A stretch of 64,000 bases of DNA from Smittia aterrima (lineage: Eukaryota; Arthropoda; Insecta; Diptera; Chironomidae). Each line of letters opens with the position of its first letter. Within the stretch, counting starts at the first letter, position 1. Under the pieces are notes generated by a model, which saw nothing but the letters and a program-made list of their open reading frames with translations, did not search any database and was not told where the DNA came from. Below are positions 27,101 to 39,069 of the stretch, one piece after another. The stretch is taken from positions 10,044,854 to 10,108,853 of the forward strand of contig CP093830.1 in the NCBI GenBank assembly GCA_033063855.1, written 5' to 3'. Made by a program: the position numbers and the translations under genes.

Positions 27101-30100
27101 TGCACGAAAAGCAATCAGAGAACGCAACCTCGATTGACGAAAATGTGCCAAGAAATCAATTTCAATTTGTTTACATTTTACGGCTTGAATTACTGAAAGT
27201 GTCGTAATTAACCTTTTCCTTCATTCTCCTCTCATTCAAGGTGCTGCAACAGCGATTGGAGCAGGCAACAAAGTCAAAGATTTACTTAATCAAGCAGCTC
27301 GATAAGTCAAAAGAAGATGTTGAGGATTTAAAATTTCAGGTTAGTTGATTGATTTGTTTGCTTCAAAAATAAAAGTTTCCGCTTCTTCAACTTTCGCTTT
27401 TTTTTCTTCTTTTGACAGGTTGAAGAAAGAAATATCGAGCTTGAAGGCACACGTGCTCAACTTCGAGTCATGGAGACAAAGCTTGCTAATCGCTCCGATT
27501 TAAGTCCCGAGCATCAGTCAAGTAATGCCAACTCTGCTCGTTTGTCGTCTCACGATGGTATAACTATCATGCACACGTCGACACCAAATCGACATCAACA
27601 TTCCCAAGCGATCTCGACACCAAGCATGAAAGCTATGGTTCCATTGGCAATGGATGAAGCATTCCACAACAGCAGTTCCACAGAATCAGCTCATGATCAT
27701 CAAGATCCAGCTGGGAAATGTCCTGAGACACCAAAACGAAGTAAACCAAGCAAGATTCCGTTGCCAGGAACAAAAGGCTTTATCGCAAAGCCGCCGAGTG
27801 GTCGACCACCCGTCACAGGCCCACCGTCCAATAGAAGTTTAACAAAAAGCACCAGCAGTTTGTACAACGGACAAAAGTCAATTGGGCCATCGTCGATAAC
27901 TAAGAAAGACACAAGCCTCACTCGCCCAGATTCCGTCCAGAGCTGGCGCAATATGTCGTTTGATGGAAAAACTCGAAGCTCGTCGATTCCTATATCTAAT
28001 AAGCCAGTACTAAGCATTGCAACACCTAACGAGTCGCCTCCCATTGCAGCAGCATATGGAACAACAACAGTCGTCAATATTCCGTCATCGTCGCCTTTAG
28101 GCATCAACAGCAAGTATGTGGCTTCGTCACCACTTCCTCGTTACAAGCGCGACTCGCTAACAACAAAAGTGAAGAACTTAGATTCCCTTTCACGTCTTCA
28201 GTCGTCGTCGACTGGAGCATTGTCAAGTGGCAACAACGTTACGCGTTCACCAACGTCTCCCAATGCGGTAACAAACAGCACGAGTAGTAGAAAGTACACT
28301 GCACTTCCAGTTCGTCGTATGTCGAACGTTTCAGTTGGTCAGAGTGATGTGCACGATAGTGCAAGTGAAACGAACGGTGGGAAGGTACGAAACATTCGCA
28401 GTTCCATCTGGAATTGGCTGAAAATTTAAGAAAAAAAAGGAAAAGCCGATGAAGTGCGCGCGTGTGGGTTAAAAGTTCTTATTTTAAATGTTTAGTTTTG
28501 TTTCGTAATTCTTTTCAAACGCCGAGACATCAAAAGCAGGACTTTGAATCGCGATTTCTGTGATTAATTTGTGCTAACTCCGGAACTTGTGAGGTTGTGG
28601 CTCGTTTAGCATCAGGAGCTCTTTCTTTCGAATTGTTTTCTCTGTGACTAATCCGAATTGATTGTTCATCATTTCTCATGAAACTTTGCATATACGATCA
28701 TTTCATTTCTGCGGAGGAAAGTCGAAAGTTTACCCAGTGAGATGAACGCATAATCGAATGGACGACGCTACTACCTCACGCGACTTCTAATCGTCGAACT
28801 CACTGGGAGCTTTCGAAGCTTCGCCAATCAGCAACACACTCGGATCATGTGAACTTCGTCATCACCTTCGCGTAATTAAGTCGGAAAAGTTACGCAAATA
28901 ATAAAAGAGAGAAAGGAATAATTAAGCGCTGATTATGAGAAAACCTCGAGTGATTCAAAAACGAAACAATTGCGCGTGATGATGAATTTCCGCGTTATGA
29001 GCTTCAAAGTTTTCATCGTCCAGAGCCCGGAACTCGTCCAGCTGCGAGAAATTAAATTGAGCAGAGTAATTTTCCGCCCTTTAAAGTCTTGCGCGATTGA
29101 TAGCTCACCATGATGTTTGGCGTAAGTGTCTCGTCATTTATTTCTGTTAATTCTCGTCTTAAGTTTCTTTCTTTAATTCAATTAACGATTTTTTGGTTTT
29201 GATTTTTGATTAGTTTTTGTAAAAGAATTCCCGAACATTGATTTTTGCAAGCTCATTGCTGATAGAAAAAAGTCGTTGACGCTTCAATGCTTTTCTCAAA
29301 TCACGTCTTTGCTCATCGATTTATTGGTAGATTAGATGTTATCACTTAACAATATTTAGTCAGCACAATCAGCGAATGCTGTGACTCACAAAGCTTTGAG
29401 TGACATTTGAAAATATTTTCCCTTAAAACGTTTAGAGAACTTGATGTGTCAACTTATTGTCATTGAAGCGAGACTGATTTCAAAAGTGAAAACAAAACGA
29501 TGATTGCGCACAAAAAAACATTTTGCTTGAAGATTTGGACTACGAAAGTATTAATTCCATCGATTCGTAACACCTACGCTGTATTGTTGATTTAATTTGC
29601 TTTCTAACAATCTTGAATGCTCCAAAATCAGATTTGCGAGTTTTCGAAATTAATTTCTTTTTCGCAACGAACTTGAATTTTCTCTATTCGTCGAGTTGAT
29701 TACCATAATAACAATTTACCTCGCTTCACTCCTCCTTGGAGTTTGATTGCAACTTTTTATTGCTTACAAGAGATGAGCGTTTGATCGACGAGCGTGAAGT
29801 TTTGATTGAATCGTAATGCAATTAATTAGCTGCATAGACTCACAGGAATTGCTTGATTCAATCATCAACGCTTACGTTTCAATTTTATTGCAAAATGCGT
29901 TGGCAAAGATCAAAAGGTTAATTAAAATTTGCAGCTTGTGATGTTAGACTTCAGAAGGGAGTGGATAGCATTGAAAGAAAGAAAGAGAGATAATATCGAT
30001 CGTTTTGTAGACGAAGCTGTTTCAAAAGGTTCTTGTTATGACGTTGTCTTTAAATGAAACTGTAAACAACAGAAAGCAGAAAAGCATTTCAATGCAAGCG

Positions 30101-32404
30101 GCAAAAACAGAAACAAACGAGCATGTCGAGTTCTTTTCAAATGTACAGTAACGATTTGACCTATTTCTTGATTCTGCATCACATCTCTTCTCGATATTCA
30201 ACCGTCAGAACGTGCAATCGTTTGTTGGCTGCCATTGCCGCTTTAGGAATCAACCGCTTAACAGTTTGAGATATTTATCCTGGAAGTCTATTAAGAATCT
30301 CAGTCATTTTGGAAATGTTATAATTAAAAGAAACATCGAAATGGAAAGCTACAATTAAAGCAAGAGAAGTGCACATGAGAATTTATTTGATTAATCTAAT
30401 GAATGATTTCTCTTATAGCTTACGATCACTCACTGCACAGTAACCAGCACAGATCGACTGTAGTTGAAATAAAAATCCAATTAGTTACATTGAGTCTTAA
30501 ATTGTAAACTACTACACGATTGCCTTCCTTGCATGTTTCTTTGTGTCTCTCAATGTTTGTTGGCGAATTTTACAAATCACTTTCTTTGCCACTTCACCGC
30601 CGTTAGTTTCCATCTAGATCAATTTGTCCATTCGTTCGCGGATTTGTTTGATTGTTGTGTGTTACTTTGTATTTAATTTGATTACATTTTGATTTGCTTT
30701 TCGAGTAGAAAGTGAAAAGTTGTAACGTTGATGGATCGCTAACCCTTTCTCATTGATCCGGAGATTAAAGTTATCGCGATTAAATTGAAAATTCCAATCT
30801 ATTGCCAAGCGACAACTTGACAGTCTGCGACTAAGTAGTTTTCCATTGTGCAATGATTAGTTTTGTAGTTACTTGATAGCTATCTCGCCCGTCATCCTTT
30901 AATCTCCCGGCACTAATCCTAATTCGAATTCAAATTAAATTAACTTAATTGTTTTCCAATCCAATTATTCCTTCTTTGCTTCTCGTTTTGTTTGACCTTA
31001 TTTGAGTTCCTTATTTTGTAAATTCATGTGAAACTCTCGAAACTGTAATTAAAACCCAGCCCCGCTCAAAAGGTTTCGTTTGTGCTAAAATTCTCTGAAG
31101 GCCATGCTCGTTTGTCTAACAAGAAGCGGAATGCGGAGAATAAGTTAGACTCATGCTGCTTTCCACTAAATGATTCACCGACTACTGTAGATACTGACAA
31201 TGATCTAAAGAGCTAAATGTTATCGCTGATTTATTCTGTAACTTTCGTCTAAAGCTCGATTGTTTGTAACTCGTGATTGATTGAACCGACTAACCAGATA
31301 TGTGATGGATTTACTCGATGTGCGTTTAAGTAGGAAAAGTAAAATCAAACGCATAAGCCGACAACTTGTAATAATTCCTTGTAACGACTTTCATGTGAAC
31401 GCTAAGAAATGTTCAGTCTGCGAGTTCGTTCATTAGACTTTCCGGTATTTGGTGTAAAAAGATTAATCGGAAGTTTAAGTTGTCGATCAACAACTGTCGA
31501 AAATATTTAAGTTTTGATCTCGAGGAAGACTTTCGATTTTTAATTAAAGCTTCAATCTTCTCGCTGTGATCAAAACTTAACTTGAAACTAACAAACTAAG
31601 CACTAACTCCTCGAAACATAAAACTTTCAAATCTAATCGAGCTCTTAAACATTTCAGATCCAACGCAAGAAGTCAACCGCGTATGCAGTGCAGCCAAATG
31701 TGATCAAGAAGTCTTGGACGACCGCTAACATTTCATCGGAAGTCGAAGACGACACGCTAGACCACTCTCAGGAAATGTCAGTCTTCAAGTCACGTGATTT
31801 GATTCGCGAATATTTGCTGAAGACGCGCGTGCCGGAGATTTTGAAACCACATAAGAATCGTCGACATTCGCCGACTTACGACACATCCGCGTGGACTTCT
31901 GACATTAATTTGGCATACAAACATCCTCTCGTGATTGCTGAAGAATTGAAGAACGATGCTGGCGAACAGTTGGCTACATTTGACAACTCTTCATTCATCG
32001 TTCCAAGCGCTCCGAGGCCGATAAGACATCCTAAGAATAACTCGTCTTCAGATCGACCACGATTGATTGGAAAGGTGACGCCAGGCATAGCGAAAACATG
32101 GGAACAACTGACAAGCGCTATGGACTCATCAATGGAGAGTCAAGCGCAGGAAGAAGACAAGCAGAGCTATGTTCTGTTTGTGAGAAAGCCATTTAACTTT
32201 GAACCTTCTGAAGACTTTGCTGTGAATAAAATCCAACACGATTCCAGCGAAAAGTTCTTCGATAGCATCGATAATGACTTTCAATACGCCGAAAGCTGTG
32301 AAGATGACGAAGCGAGTGGCGTGGAGGCTGGAGAAATGATGGCCGAAGGGCTGGACTCATTGATGCGCTACAACGACGTTATTCTCTGGTCAATTGAGAG
32401 TTAA
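3140..32404 (+). CDS. Ser-rich coiled-coil protein, possibly quick-to-court family; two candidate C-termini
   Basis: The proposed exons are 3140-3199, 20623-20897, 20962-21232, 21291-22028, 27241-27339 and 27419-28429 (stop), giving 817 residues. A long form leaves the last exon at 28384 and joins 31658-32404, giving 1051 residues. All junctions are in phase. Exons from 20623 onward are strongly coding; the 3140 exon is inferred (see finding), and without it translation could begin at the ATG at 20650. The protein has a His-rich stretch, a conserved-looking block ELQNEVGALLEFRDLVIETF, a Ser-rich segment, a long coiled coil (about residues 270-335), a second coiled coil (about 430-500), then a basic Ser/Pro/Thr-rich tail with two SxIP tetrapeptides (592-595 and about 669-672). 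There is no signal peptide, membrane segment or enzyme motif, so a cytoplasmic scaffold or cytoskeletal protein is likely. The quick-to-court name is a tentative recollection of family resemblance, not demonstrated. The 17.4-kb and 5.2-kb introns suggest complex regulation. Confidence 0.8.
4759..4907 (+). promoter_or_regulatory. TATA-box promoter candidate with leader and ATG
   Basis: A clean TATAAATA sits at 4759-4766, followed by about 110 bp of less AT-rich DNA resembling a 5' leader, then an ATG at 4905. That ATG opens a frame that meets a possible donor (GTAG|GTAACA) after 13 nt, or else stops after 31 codons. Its phase (1) does not fit the acceptor at 20623, so if it belongs to the coiled-coil gene it would be an untranslated alternative first exon. 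Confidence 0.3.
6599..6612. repeat. Short CT-repeat tract
   Basis: A run of alternating C and T at about 6599-6612. GA/CT tracts can bind GAGA-factor-like proteins in flies, but this may be only a microsatellite. Confidence 0.5.
16497..16513. repeat. Short GA-repeat tract
   Basis: An alternating GA run at about 16497-16513 inside the large intron. It is a simple microsatellite or possible GAGA site; no gene is attached to it. Confidence 0.55.
22029..27240 (+). other. 5.2-kb intron of the coiled-coil gene
   Basis: The flanking exons are in phase 0, with donor CAG|GTGAGT and acceptor TTCAAG|GTGCTG, and the second coiled coil continues directly across it (TVQNQ then VLQQRL). No nested gene is evident. 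The longest internal frame (about 26663-26995, non-ATG start) lacks any recognisable feature. Confidence 0.75.
28430..31657 (+). other. 3' UTR of the short isoform, then intron of the proposed long isoform
   Basis: The short form stops at 28429. An AATAAA at 28900-28905 is a plausible poly(A) signal, giving a 3' UTR of about 0.5 kb. The rest, up to the acceptor ATTTCAG ending at 31657, shows no coding signal. Confidence 0.55.
31658..32404 (+). CDS. Alternative 3'-terminal coding exon (248 residues), probably of the coiled-coil gene
   Basis: This long open frame begins exactly after a good acceptor (ATTTCAG) in phase 0, and has no credible ATG near its start (its visible opening codons are IQRKKSTAYAVQ). 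It is therefore an internal or terminal exon. A donor in the preceding gene at 28384 (GGGAAG|GTACGA) is also phase 0. The peptide is acidic towards its C-terminus and rich in Ser, Asp and Glu, with a run of basic residues near KPHKNRR; no domain is recognised. An AATAAA at 33133-33138 gives a plausible 3' end. It could instead end an unrelated gene whose 5' exons I missed between 28430 and 31657. Confidence 0.7.
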   Translation: MQRKKSTAYAVQPNVIKKSWTTANISSEVEDDTLDHSQEMSVFKSRDLIREYLLKTRVPEILKPHKNRRHSPTYDTSAWTSDINLAYKHPLVIAEELKNDAGEQLATFDNSSFIVPSAPRPIRHPKNNSSSDRPRLIGKVTPGIAKTWEQLTSAMDSSMESQAQEEDKQSYVLFVRKPFNFEPSEDFAVNKIQHDSSEKFFDSIDNDFQYAESCEDDEASGVEAGEMMAEGLDSLMRYNDVILWSIES

Positions 32405-33132
32405 AAAGTTTTCACTCGACATTTAATTACGCGATAATTAAATTGTTAATATCTTGACGTGAAAACTTCAACTTTGAACAGTCGAGTCACGAGAGACTTG
32501 AATGCGAAAAACACTTTGCATTTGAAAAAAGAAACCTTTCCCAAAAGGAAAGTTTTAATTTGAAAACAAAATTCCACATCAATTTATTTTGATAAGAAAA
32601 TAGTGCCTAAAGATATCATTTACCACTTGATAGCAAAGCATTGATAAGTCTTTGCTTTAAAAACTAAAAAGCGTTGATTTCGTAAGAGGTCAACGAAGAA
32701 ATAAGTCGAACAAGTGTTCGACTTTTTGAAAGAAAGCTGAAAAGTCAGAAAAGAATTTTCAGTTCATGAACAGAAAAAAATGTAAAATGTTTTGTTACTG
32801 TGATAGTTTTTCATTTATCAATGTTTAACTTCAACTTGAATCCAACTTTTTCATTTAAGAGCACCAGCTCGTCAGCAAAAGACGATGCTTTGGTTAAGAG
32901 CGGGAATTGCTTTGCGCAAAAGTCATAATTTAAATTAAACTGAGGCAATTCTTCCAAAACGAAAATATCGCAAATAATGAAGATCGTTTAAAAATTAACT
33001 CGATTAGCACTTGAAATTACCAAAAAAAAATTAAGAAAATACTTTGGCAACTCGCGTAGATGAACATTTCTCTTAAAATTGTTATTTGTGATATTTCATT
33101 TGGTTGGAGCGATGTGTCGTTGAAACTTAACT

Positions 33133-33138
33133 AATAAA
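33133..33138 (+). terminator. Poly(A) signal after the alternative terminal exon
   Basis: AATAAATAAA begins about 730 bp after the stop at 32404. It is the first canonical hexamer I noted downstream, and fits the end of a long-isoform transcript. Confidence 0.4.
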
Positions 33139-36100
33139 TAAAACGTCGAGTCGACATCATCTACTTCTTTTAGGCTTAGTTAGCATCTCTCGACTGACTC
33201 AGCGACAGTTTAGAGATAAAATTATTATCAAATGTAGTTTTAGTAGAAAGTCCACTGCATAACTTTTGTAAATAAATTTTAAGAGTTGATTGATTGTAAA
33301 GACTCTGCAGAGCTCACTCAACAACTGAAAAAACATAATTTCACCGCCTCATTTTGTAGAATACACAAATCGCTATTTCACTTCTTTCCTCGACATTTTG
33401 TTGCGCATTCTTTAATTAATTTATTTGTTTTTTTTTTCTCAAATGAAGACAAAAAATTGTTCTATTTTGTAAAAGATGAAAAATCAGTTATCTATGTTAA
33501 AATCATGAAGAATGAGAAGGAAAAGCATTAAAACGTATAATAAATTTAGAAGAATTGAGTTTCAATGGGAAAGAGGTTTCAACAGATATTATCATCGAGA
33601 AACTTGATCATTTCGGTAATGATCTGAAGGCTCCTTCTTCAACTGTGTCAGAATATCGTCGATTTTCTTACCCGTTAAAATGCTTTTGAAACTCGTAGCT
33701 TTTCTCTCAACCTAAGCTATGATGAAAAACTCAAATTTGTCCCTTCAAACACTACGCGCTCAGTTGACACTCCTCCCATCTGGTGGACAAAGCTGTACCA
33801 GTTTTGTTTCAATGTTTAGAACTCAGTGTCTGAGAGCTGCAATTTAATTAAGTTTAAAGCAGTAGCTTTCAGTCAGTGCATGCCTTTTAGGGCTAAAGTA
33901 GACACTTGATATGTGACGAGCGGAATTCGGTGCAAAAACGCGTCTCGAAGTTGGAATTTTAAGTGAAAAGTGAGAAGAAAGATTCTTCCCTCTGAAATTG
34001 CGAAGAAGATTTTTGTGAAAGAAGAAAAAAGTTTATTTAATTCACTACAAACAAGGTAATCATTAGTTAATAGTTGTCAATGACAAGCCTAGTCTGTCAA
34101 ATAACCAACACCGCAAGATGGGAACAAAATTTCGCATCACGGAAAAAAAGTGAAGAGGAAGAATGAATGAATTGGACATGAGAATGAATGAATATGAGAA
34201 GGTTACACAAACTCTACATGAACTTCGAATTTGGCTCAGACCAAAGAGTTTGCATGATGTTGATCGTTAAAGAATTAAATTGCCTGCAAAAAAAATCTCT
34301 TCAAACTCGTCAGTGCTTTTGGAGTCGAGCTCAGAGTTCAGTAATTCATCTGAAAGGTTCTTCATGGTTTTTGTTTGTCGTCGCAAGCTCGTTCTTTATT
34401 TCACCATCCGGGCCGGAAACTTACATTCAATTAAAATGATGTGCGATTGTGTGTGACTTAATTAAAGTTTCGTTCATTAAAGACTCATGCGATGATGCTC
34501 TTTTTTTCGGCTTCTACAGCAATGATCGTGCAGTTGATTACATTTGATATTTTTGATGGATCTCTGTCGATCTCAGATGAATGTTAAATAGCATGTTCTA
34601 CCATGATATGACAAAGATTATCAGAAAATTGTTTCGCGACGGAATTCGTTTCTCGCTGGAAGGGAAGGGAAAAATTCAGGGCGGATATATGCCCGTTTCA
34701 GAAAAATCTTCTTCGTTTTGCACTTACACACACACAAAAGTGCGAGAGATTTTCAGTGTCAAGGATAGTGTTGCGCTTTTCATTGAAAAAAGTTTTCATT
34801 TCCATTTGCGATTTAACTCATCGACATTGAGTAATGAACATCCAAAATCTTAAAATTCTTAGAACAATTCAGTTGACATTGAATTTTTTTCTCTGCAAAA
34901 TTCGTTGTTCTTTGGGGAGAAGATTTCATTTTCCTTTGTATGCGTTGCGATTGCGCGGGGAATGAAATTCAAGGACCAACGGAATATTTTTTGGGTTTTC
35001 ATTCATAAATTTTGTGCCCTCTTCGGTTTGTTTCTTTCTCGATGTTGGCGAATGGCCAATGTTCTTTTAAAATAATTTGTTGTTTTTCATCATCCAGCGA
35101 GTCAAAAGTCAAAGGATCAGAAGCTCTTGCCAACTCCACATTCATAAAGAACCAACGTTTTTAGATTCTTCGAACAAAAAAAATATAAATCCATGAGAGT
35201 CGAGAGAGTGAGAGCCGCAGCATCTTCCATTTTCCTGATTCGTAGATATCTTGCGCTCTGAAACCTCGTTTCATCAATGAATATTTCAGAGATATTTCGT
35301 CAGATTTTCTCAAAGTAAATTAAAGCTTCGTCGATTAAACGTCTCTTCCATAAACTCCTTCTAACTTATCACAGGCTGAATCATCATCAACTTCCTAAGC
35401 AAAGCTCACCTTCACATGTGTGAATTGGAAAAACTTTTCCATTCATTTTTCTTTCTCTCGTCACTCATTCCTTGAATGAATTTTCTCGAGAGTTTTCATT
35501 AATAAAAATGAAAATGTTTTCATACCCAAGGCTTTATGTTTTCTCCCATTAGTAAATAAAGGGAAAGCGGTTCGGACGAAAAAAGGAAACAATGCAAATG
35601 ATGATTTTAAAACGACGCTTAGGTTAATGAATGATGAGCGGATAATTAAATAAACTTTTTTTTTTGTGCTCGAGGAAAAAGAAGAGAAATCCATTGAAAA
35701 ATAAAATTAGTTCCGCGCTTGTTTTTCTTTCACGCGCTTGATATTTTCGATAGCCCTGAAAATCATTGAAAATCTACGCTCAAGTGTTTTCTATTTTCTT
35801 TTTTTCATTCATAAAAAAATCCTTTTGAAATTGCCTGCGATGAATAGCAGAAGGAAAAAACTGATGACAATGTTATGAAGTGCTTGAAAGGCTTCGATAG
35901 TTTTGTCACGAGACGAGTTTCTATTTGATTCGTTTCATGAATGAATTTGGCTTCATCCATTTGACTAAAGGCTTTGACAAGCCCTGAAACCTTTTCAATA
36001 ATAATAACCCATTGAAGGCAAAAGTAGTTCACGAGAAGGGAAAAAAATATGTAAACTGCCACCAACACTCTCGCGCAAAGCTTTTAATCGCACAAAAACA

Positions 36101-37116
36101 AAGAAGAATCGTTTTATTGAATGAAAACGTTTTTTCCTCGGAAGAATCTTGACGAGAGTCGGAAACGATTTGGTGAGAGCGAAAGATTCCGAGAGCGTGT
36201 GGAAATAGTGGAAAACCTTTTCCAGTGACTGAGCTGAATGAAAAGGGAAGGAAAACTGATGATTGAAAGGCGAGATGGAGAGGCAAAAAGGTAAATTTAA
36301 AGAAGTTCCTCGACACTTTCGAGTCTAAAAGTTACAAAAGTGCCATCGATAGTTTCGCCATAATCGAAATCCCAGTGAAAAGTGAAGAGAAAAGTCGAGA
36401 AAAGCTCGAAAAGAAAATCAACCCTCATGAAGGGAGAGAAAATGGAAAATTTCCTCAATGAAAATTAAGGCTTGGAAAAGCTGAATGAAAAACAGCAACC
36501 GTGAGTGATTTGGGGAGGAGACGACCCAACTTTGAACAGTGTGCGCGAGTGAGATAGGAAAACAATCAAGTAGAAAAATAGGGCAAAAGCGAAACAAAAA
36601 GCTTCTCGTTCCCGACTTGTCTCCTGTCTTCCATTCCCTGTGCCTGTTTCTCACAATTGAGGAAAATTTCATTGAAGAAAACGTATGAATGAATGAACTC
36701 TGGATGTCGAACAAACGAGCCTGGAATTCCTGAATGAAAAGTTTTTTCCCCTTCGTTCAACCAGTTTCATTCTTAGCTAGACCAGCAAAGTTCTGCCATT
36801 GATAAAAAATATTTAAAATTTGAATTCTTTACAGTTTATCGCGAAAGGACTTGTTGTCTGGTCAAGAAAGAAAGTCTGCGGAGTGATTAGCCAGAAAGAA
36901 AGAAAGTGTCAAAAGAAGAAGAAATCGATTTCTTCATCGACAAGTAAAGGAAAGAAAAAATAAAATTAAAGAAGAGTTCGAGCCTTGTCGCATGTGAACC
37001 ACAAAGAGTTTCTCTTTAAGCAACAACCACAAGCCCGCCTGGATGTCTCTATCTGATAAACATGGTGAATTTGGTGTATTCGAGACCATTTAAGCTCAGA
37101 TATTCTCCACTAAATC
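33139..37116 (+). promoter_or_regulatory. 4-kb region upstream of spred: presumed promoter, 5' UTR and repeat cluster
   Basis: No coding exon is convincing here. A TCAGTC initiator-type motif at about 33870 is followed by sequence that could be a 5' UTR exon for spred. From about 34150 to 36780 the DNA is dense in GAATGA, TGAATGAAAA and GGAAAA/TTTTCC motifs in both orientations. Open frames on the minus strand here are by-products of this composition. Confidence 0.4.
34996..36749. repeat. Cluster of dispersed TGAATGAAAA decamers and GGAAAA-TTTTCC near-palindromes
   Basis: The decamer TGAATGAAAA occurs at 36118, 36235, 36482 and 36731, and as its reverse complement at 34996 and 35802. Near-palindromes of the form GGAAAAnnTTTTCC occur at 35427-35440 and 36210-36223, with looser ones at 36123-36137 and 36736-36749. 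In the copies at 36118 and 36731 the decamer runs straight into the palindrome. Spacing is irregular, so this is not a tandem satellite. Confidence 0.6.
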
Positions 37117-39069
37117 ATGACCGAGTTATTTGAAGAGTAAGTTTCATTGAACCCGCTTCCCGATGACGACACAAATGACCTATTTTCTTCTTTTCTCTAC
37201 CCCCATCTATCCCCATCCCAGTGATTCTCTAGTAAAAGTTCGAGCGCAGGTGATGACTCGTGACGAAAGCACTGAAGGATGGTTGCCACTGCAAGGTGGT
37301 GGCCTCGCAAATGTCTCCATACGTAAACGCGCTCGCATGCCCGATGTTGGTGGACACGAGTACATCATTTATGGCCAACGGATATCTGACCAAACGGTAA
37401 TTGCCATCATGCAGTCGCCTTAAAACTTTTTTAAAGCTCAATCCTATGAATTGCTGCTTTTTGTAGGTCATTCTCAGTTGCGTCATAAATCGCGATCTTC
37501 AGTACTACAAAGTCATGCCAACATTCCATCATTGGCGTGCGGGTAAGCAGCGGAACGGTCTCACATTTCAAACGGCAGCTGATGCGAGAGCTTTCGACAA
37601 AGGAATCATCAAAGCTTATGACGATCTTATAGACGGTAAGCTGAATTTAGTTTAGTTTCTTTGCTGAAAAGATTTCTTTTCCTTGTTTTGCTATTTTGTC
37701 TCAGAAACTTTGATTTTTTCTTCTGGGAAGCTTTAAAATATTTCTCTATCTCTCAATGGTTCTAAATTGATTTTTTTTTCTTTTTTCTCATTCGATTTCA
37801 TCTCATCCCTTTTCTCTTTCCCCTCCCTGCCACCTCACACACTCATTTAAAACCCTGAATTGGAATGCTTCTGCTTCATCAATTAAAATCTTTGCAAATT
37901 CATCTGCTTGATTTGTTTGCGCACGTGGTGAGTTTTCATCGTTTTATCTTAACTACATTTGGTTTCACCTTCTTCGATTAGTTTTAGCTTAAAAGCTTTT
38001 GTTTTCGATTGCAAATTGAAACTTCTTGAATATTTCAGGACTATCGCTCAACTCAAATTGGCAACAAAATTCGACAACGAAAACGAACTTGTTTAATTAC
38101 GATGAAACACAAGTTGGAGAAGATGATGTCTTCATGGTAAGTTGAGTGTAGTTTGCTTGGTTTTCTTAGTTTTACTATTTCTTGAATTTCTCTTTTAAGA
38201 CACTCGATTTGCCACTCGAGACGTCAGAGTCAAAATCTAGCTCCGAAGGAACAGGAAGTAACCGTAAGTTAAAAAGAAAGCTTTCTTGTCTCTCGTCATT
38301 TTAAATGTTAATTCTTAAATTACAGAAAGCGTCGAAAAGCAACCACTTTCACTCCAGCAACCGTCGAAGAAACTCAACATTCAGTACATATCGTGTGAGC
38401 TCGCATCGAACAACTCTAACAATACAGACTCCAACAGCCAAAATCAGCTCGCGCCTGTCACTCAACCTTCAGTAATTCCAGCCGATAATTATTCCTACGT
38501 TCAGCTGACGGCTGTGCACGATTATAATTATCCGCTGGCGGAGGATCCAATAACGTCAGTACTTAGACGTGACTCTACGTGCAGCTTAAAGAAACGAACG
38601 GCTCTGGATGTTCCCGAATCGATCATCAAAGAGAATACGATGATAAAAGCTCGGCTAAGGTGTCGGTAAGTTAAATGAACTCATTCTCTTCCTCTTTTAT
38701 TGATTGAAAATAAATGTCTTTCTGTTTAGGTATTGTCAAGAGTTTTATCAAGAAGAATGGAACCGCAAAGGCTCGTGCGCCTTTGCTCCCGATTGCATAA
38801 AGAATGGAATTGACACGATTTCAGGGATGATGTGTGCTCGATGTATGTTGTACCACTGCATGAGCGACTCGGAAGGTGATCTCATAAACCACCCTTGCTC
38901 GTGCAGCAGTAATGCCGCAGAAGAAGTCAGTTGCACAAAGCGATGGATCGGTTTGACACTGCTCTCATTGCTTGTTCCATGTCTTTGGTGTTACCCGCCA
39001 CTGAAAGCCTGTCACATGATTGGTATTCAGTGTGGTGTCTGCGGGGGGAAGCACAAGCCACAGATATGA
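37117..39069 (+). CDS. Spred: Spred, Sprouty-related protein with EVH1 domain (Ras/MAPK inhibitor)
   Basis: The exons are 37117-37136, 37222-37396, 37467-37635, 38039-38136, 38200-38263, 38326-38665 and 38730-39069. They give one frame of 401 residues. The N-terminus (about 8-120) is an EVH1 domain with VRAQVMTRDESTEGWLPLQG and YYKVMPTFHHWR. The middle is polar and Ser/Asn/Gln-rich. A segment rich in basic residues near 253-289 (RRDSTCSLKKRTALDVPE) sits where the c-Kit-binding domain lies in relatives. The C-terminus (about 287-397) is the Cys-rich Sprouty domain with CAFAPDC, CARCMLYHC, CSC and CGVCGG. Known family members are membrane-associated and recruit neurofibromin to lower Ras-MAPK signalling downstream of receptor tyrosine kinases. 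The first exon carries only six and two-thirds codons, as is common in this family. It converges on the Milton gene. Confidence 0.95.

Noticed and set aside
35365..35385. TATCACAG resembling the seed of the miR-2 family.
   Set aside because: The match does not extend beyond the seed and no convincing hairpin arm was seen nearby.
35805..36760. Several minus-strand open frames of 64-98 codons rich in Phe and Ser.
   Set aside because: They are by-products of the purine-rich repeat cluster upstream of spred, and have no domain or splice support.
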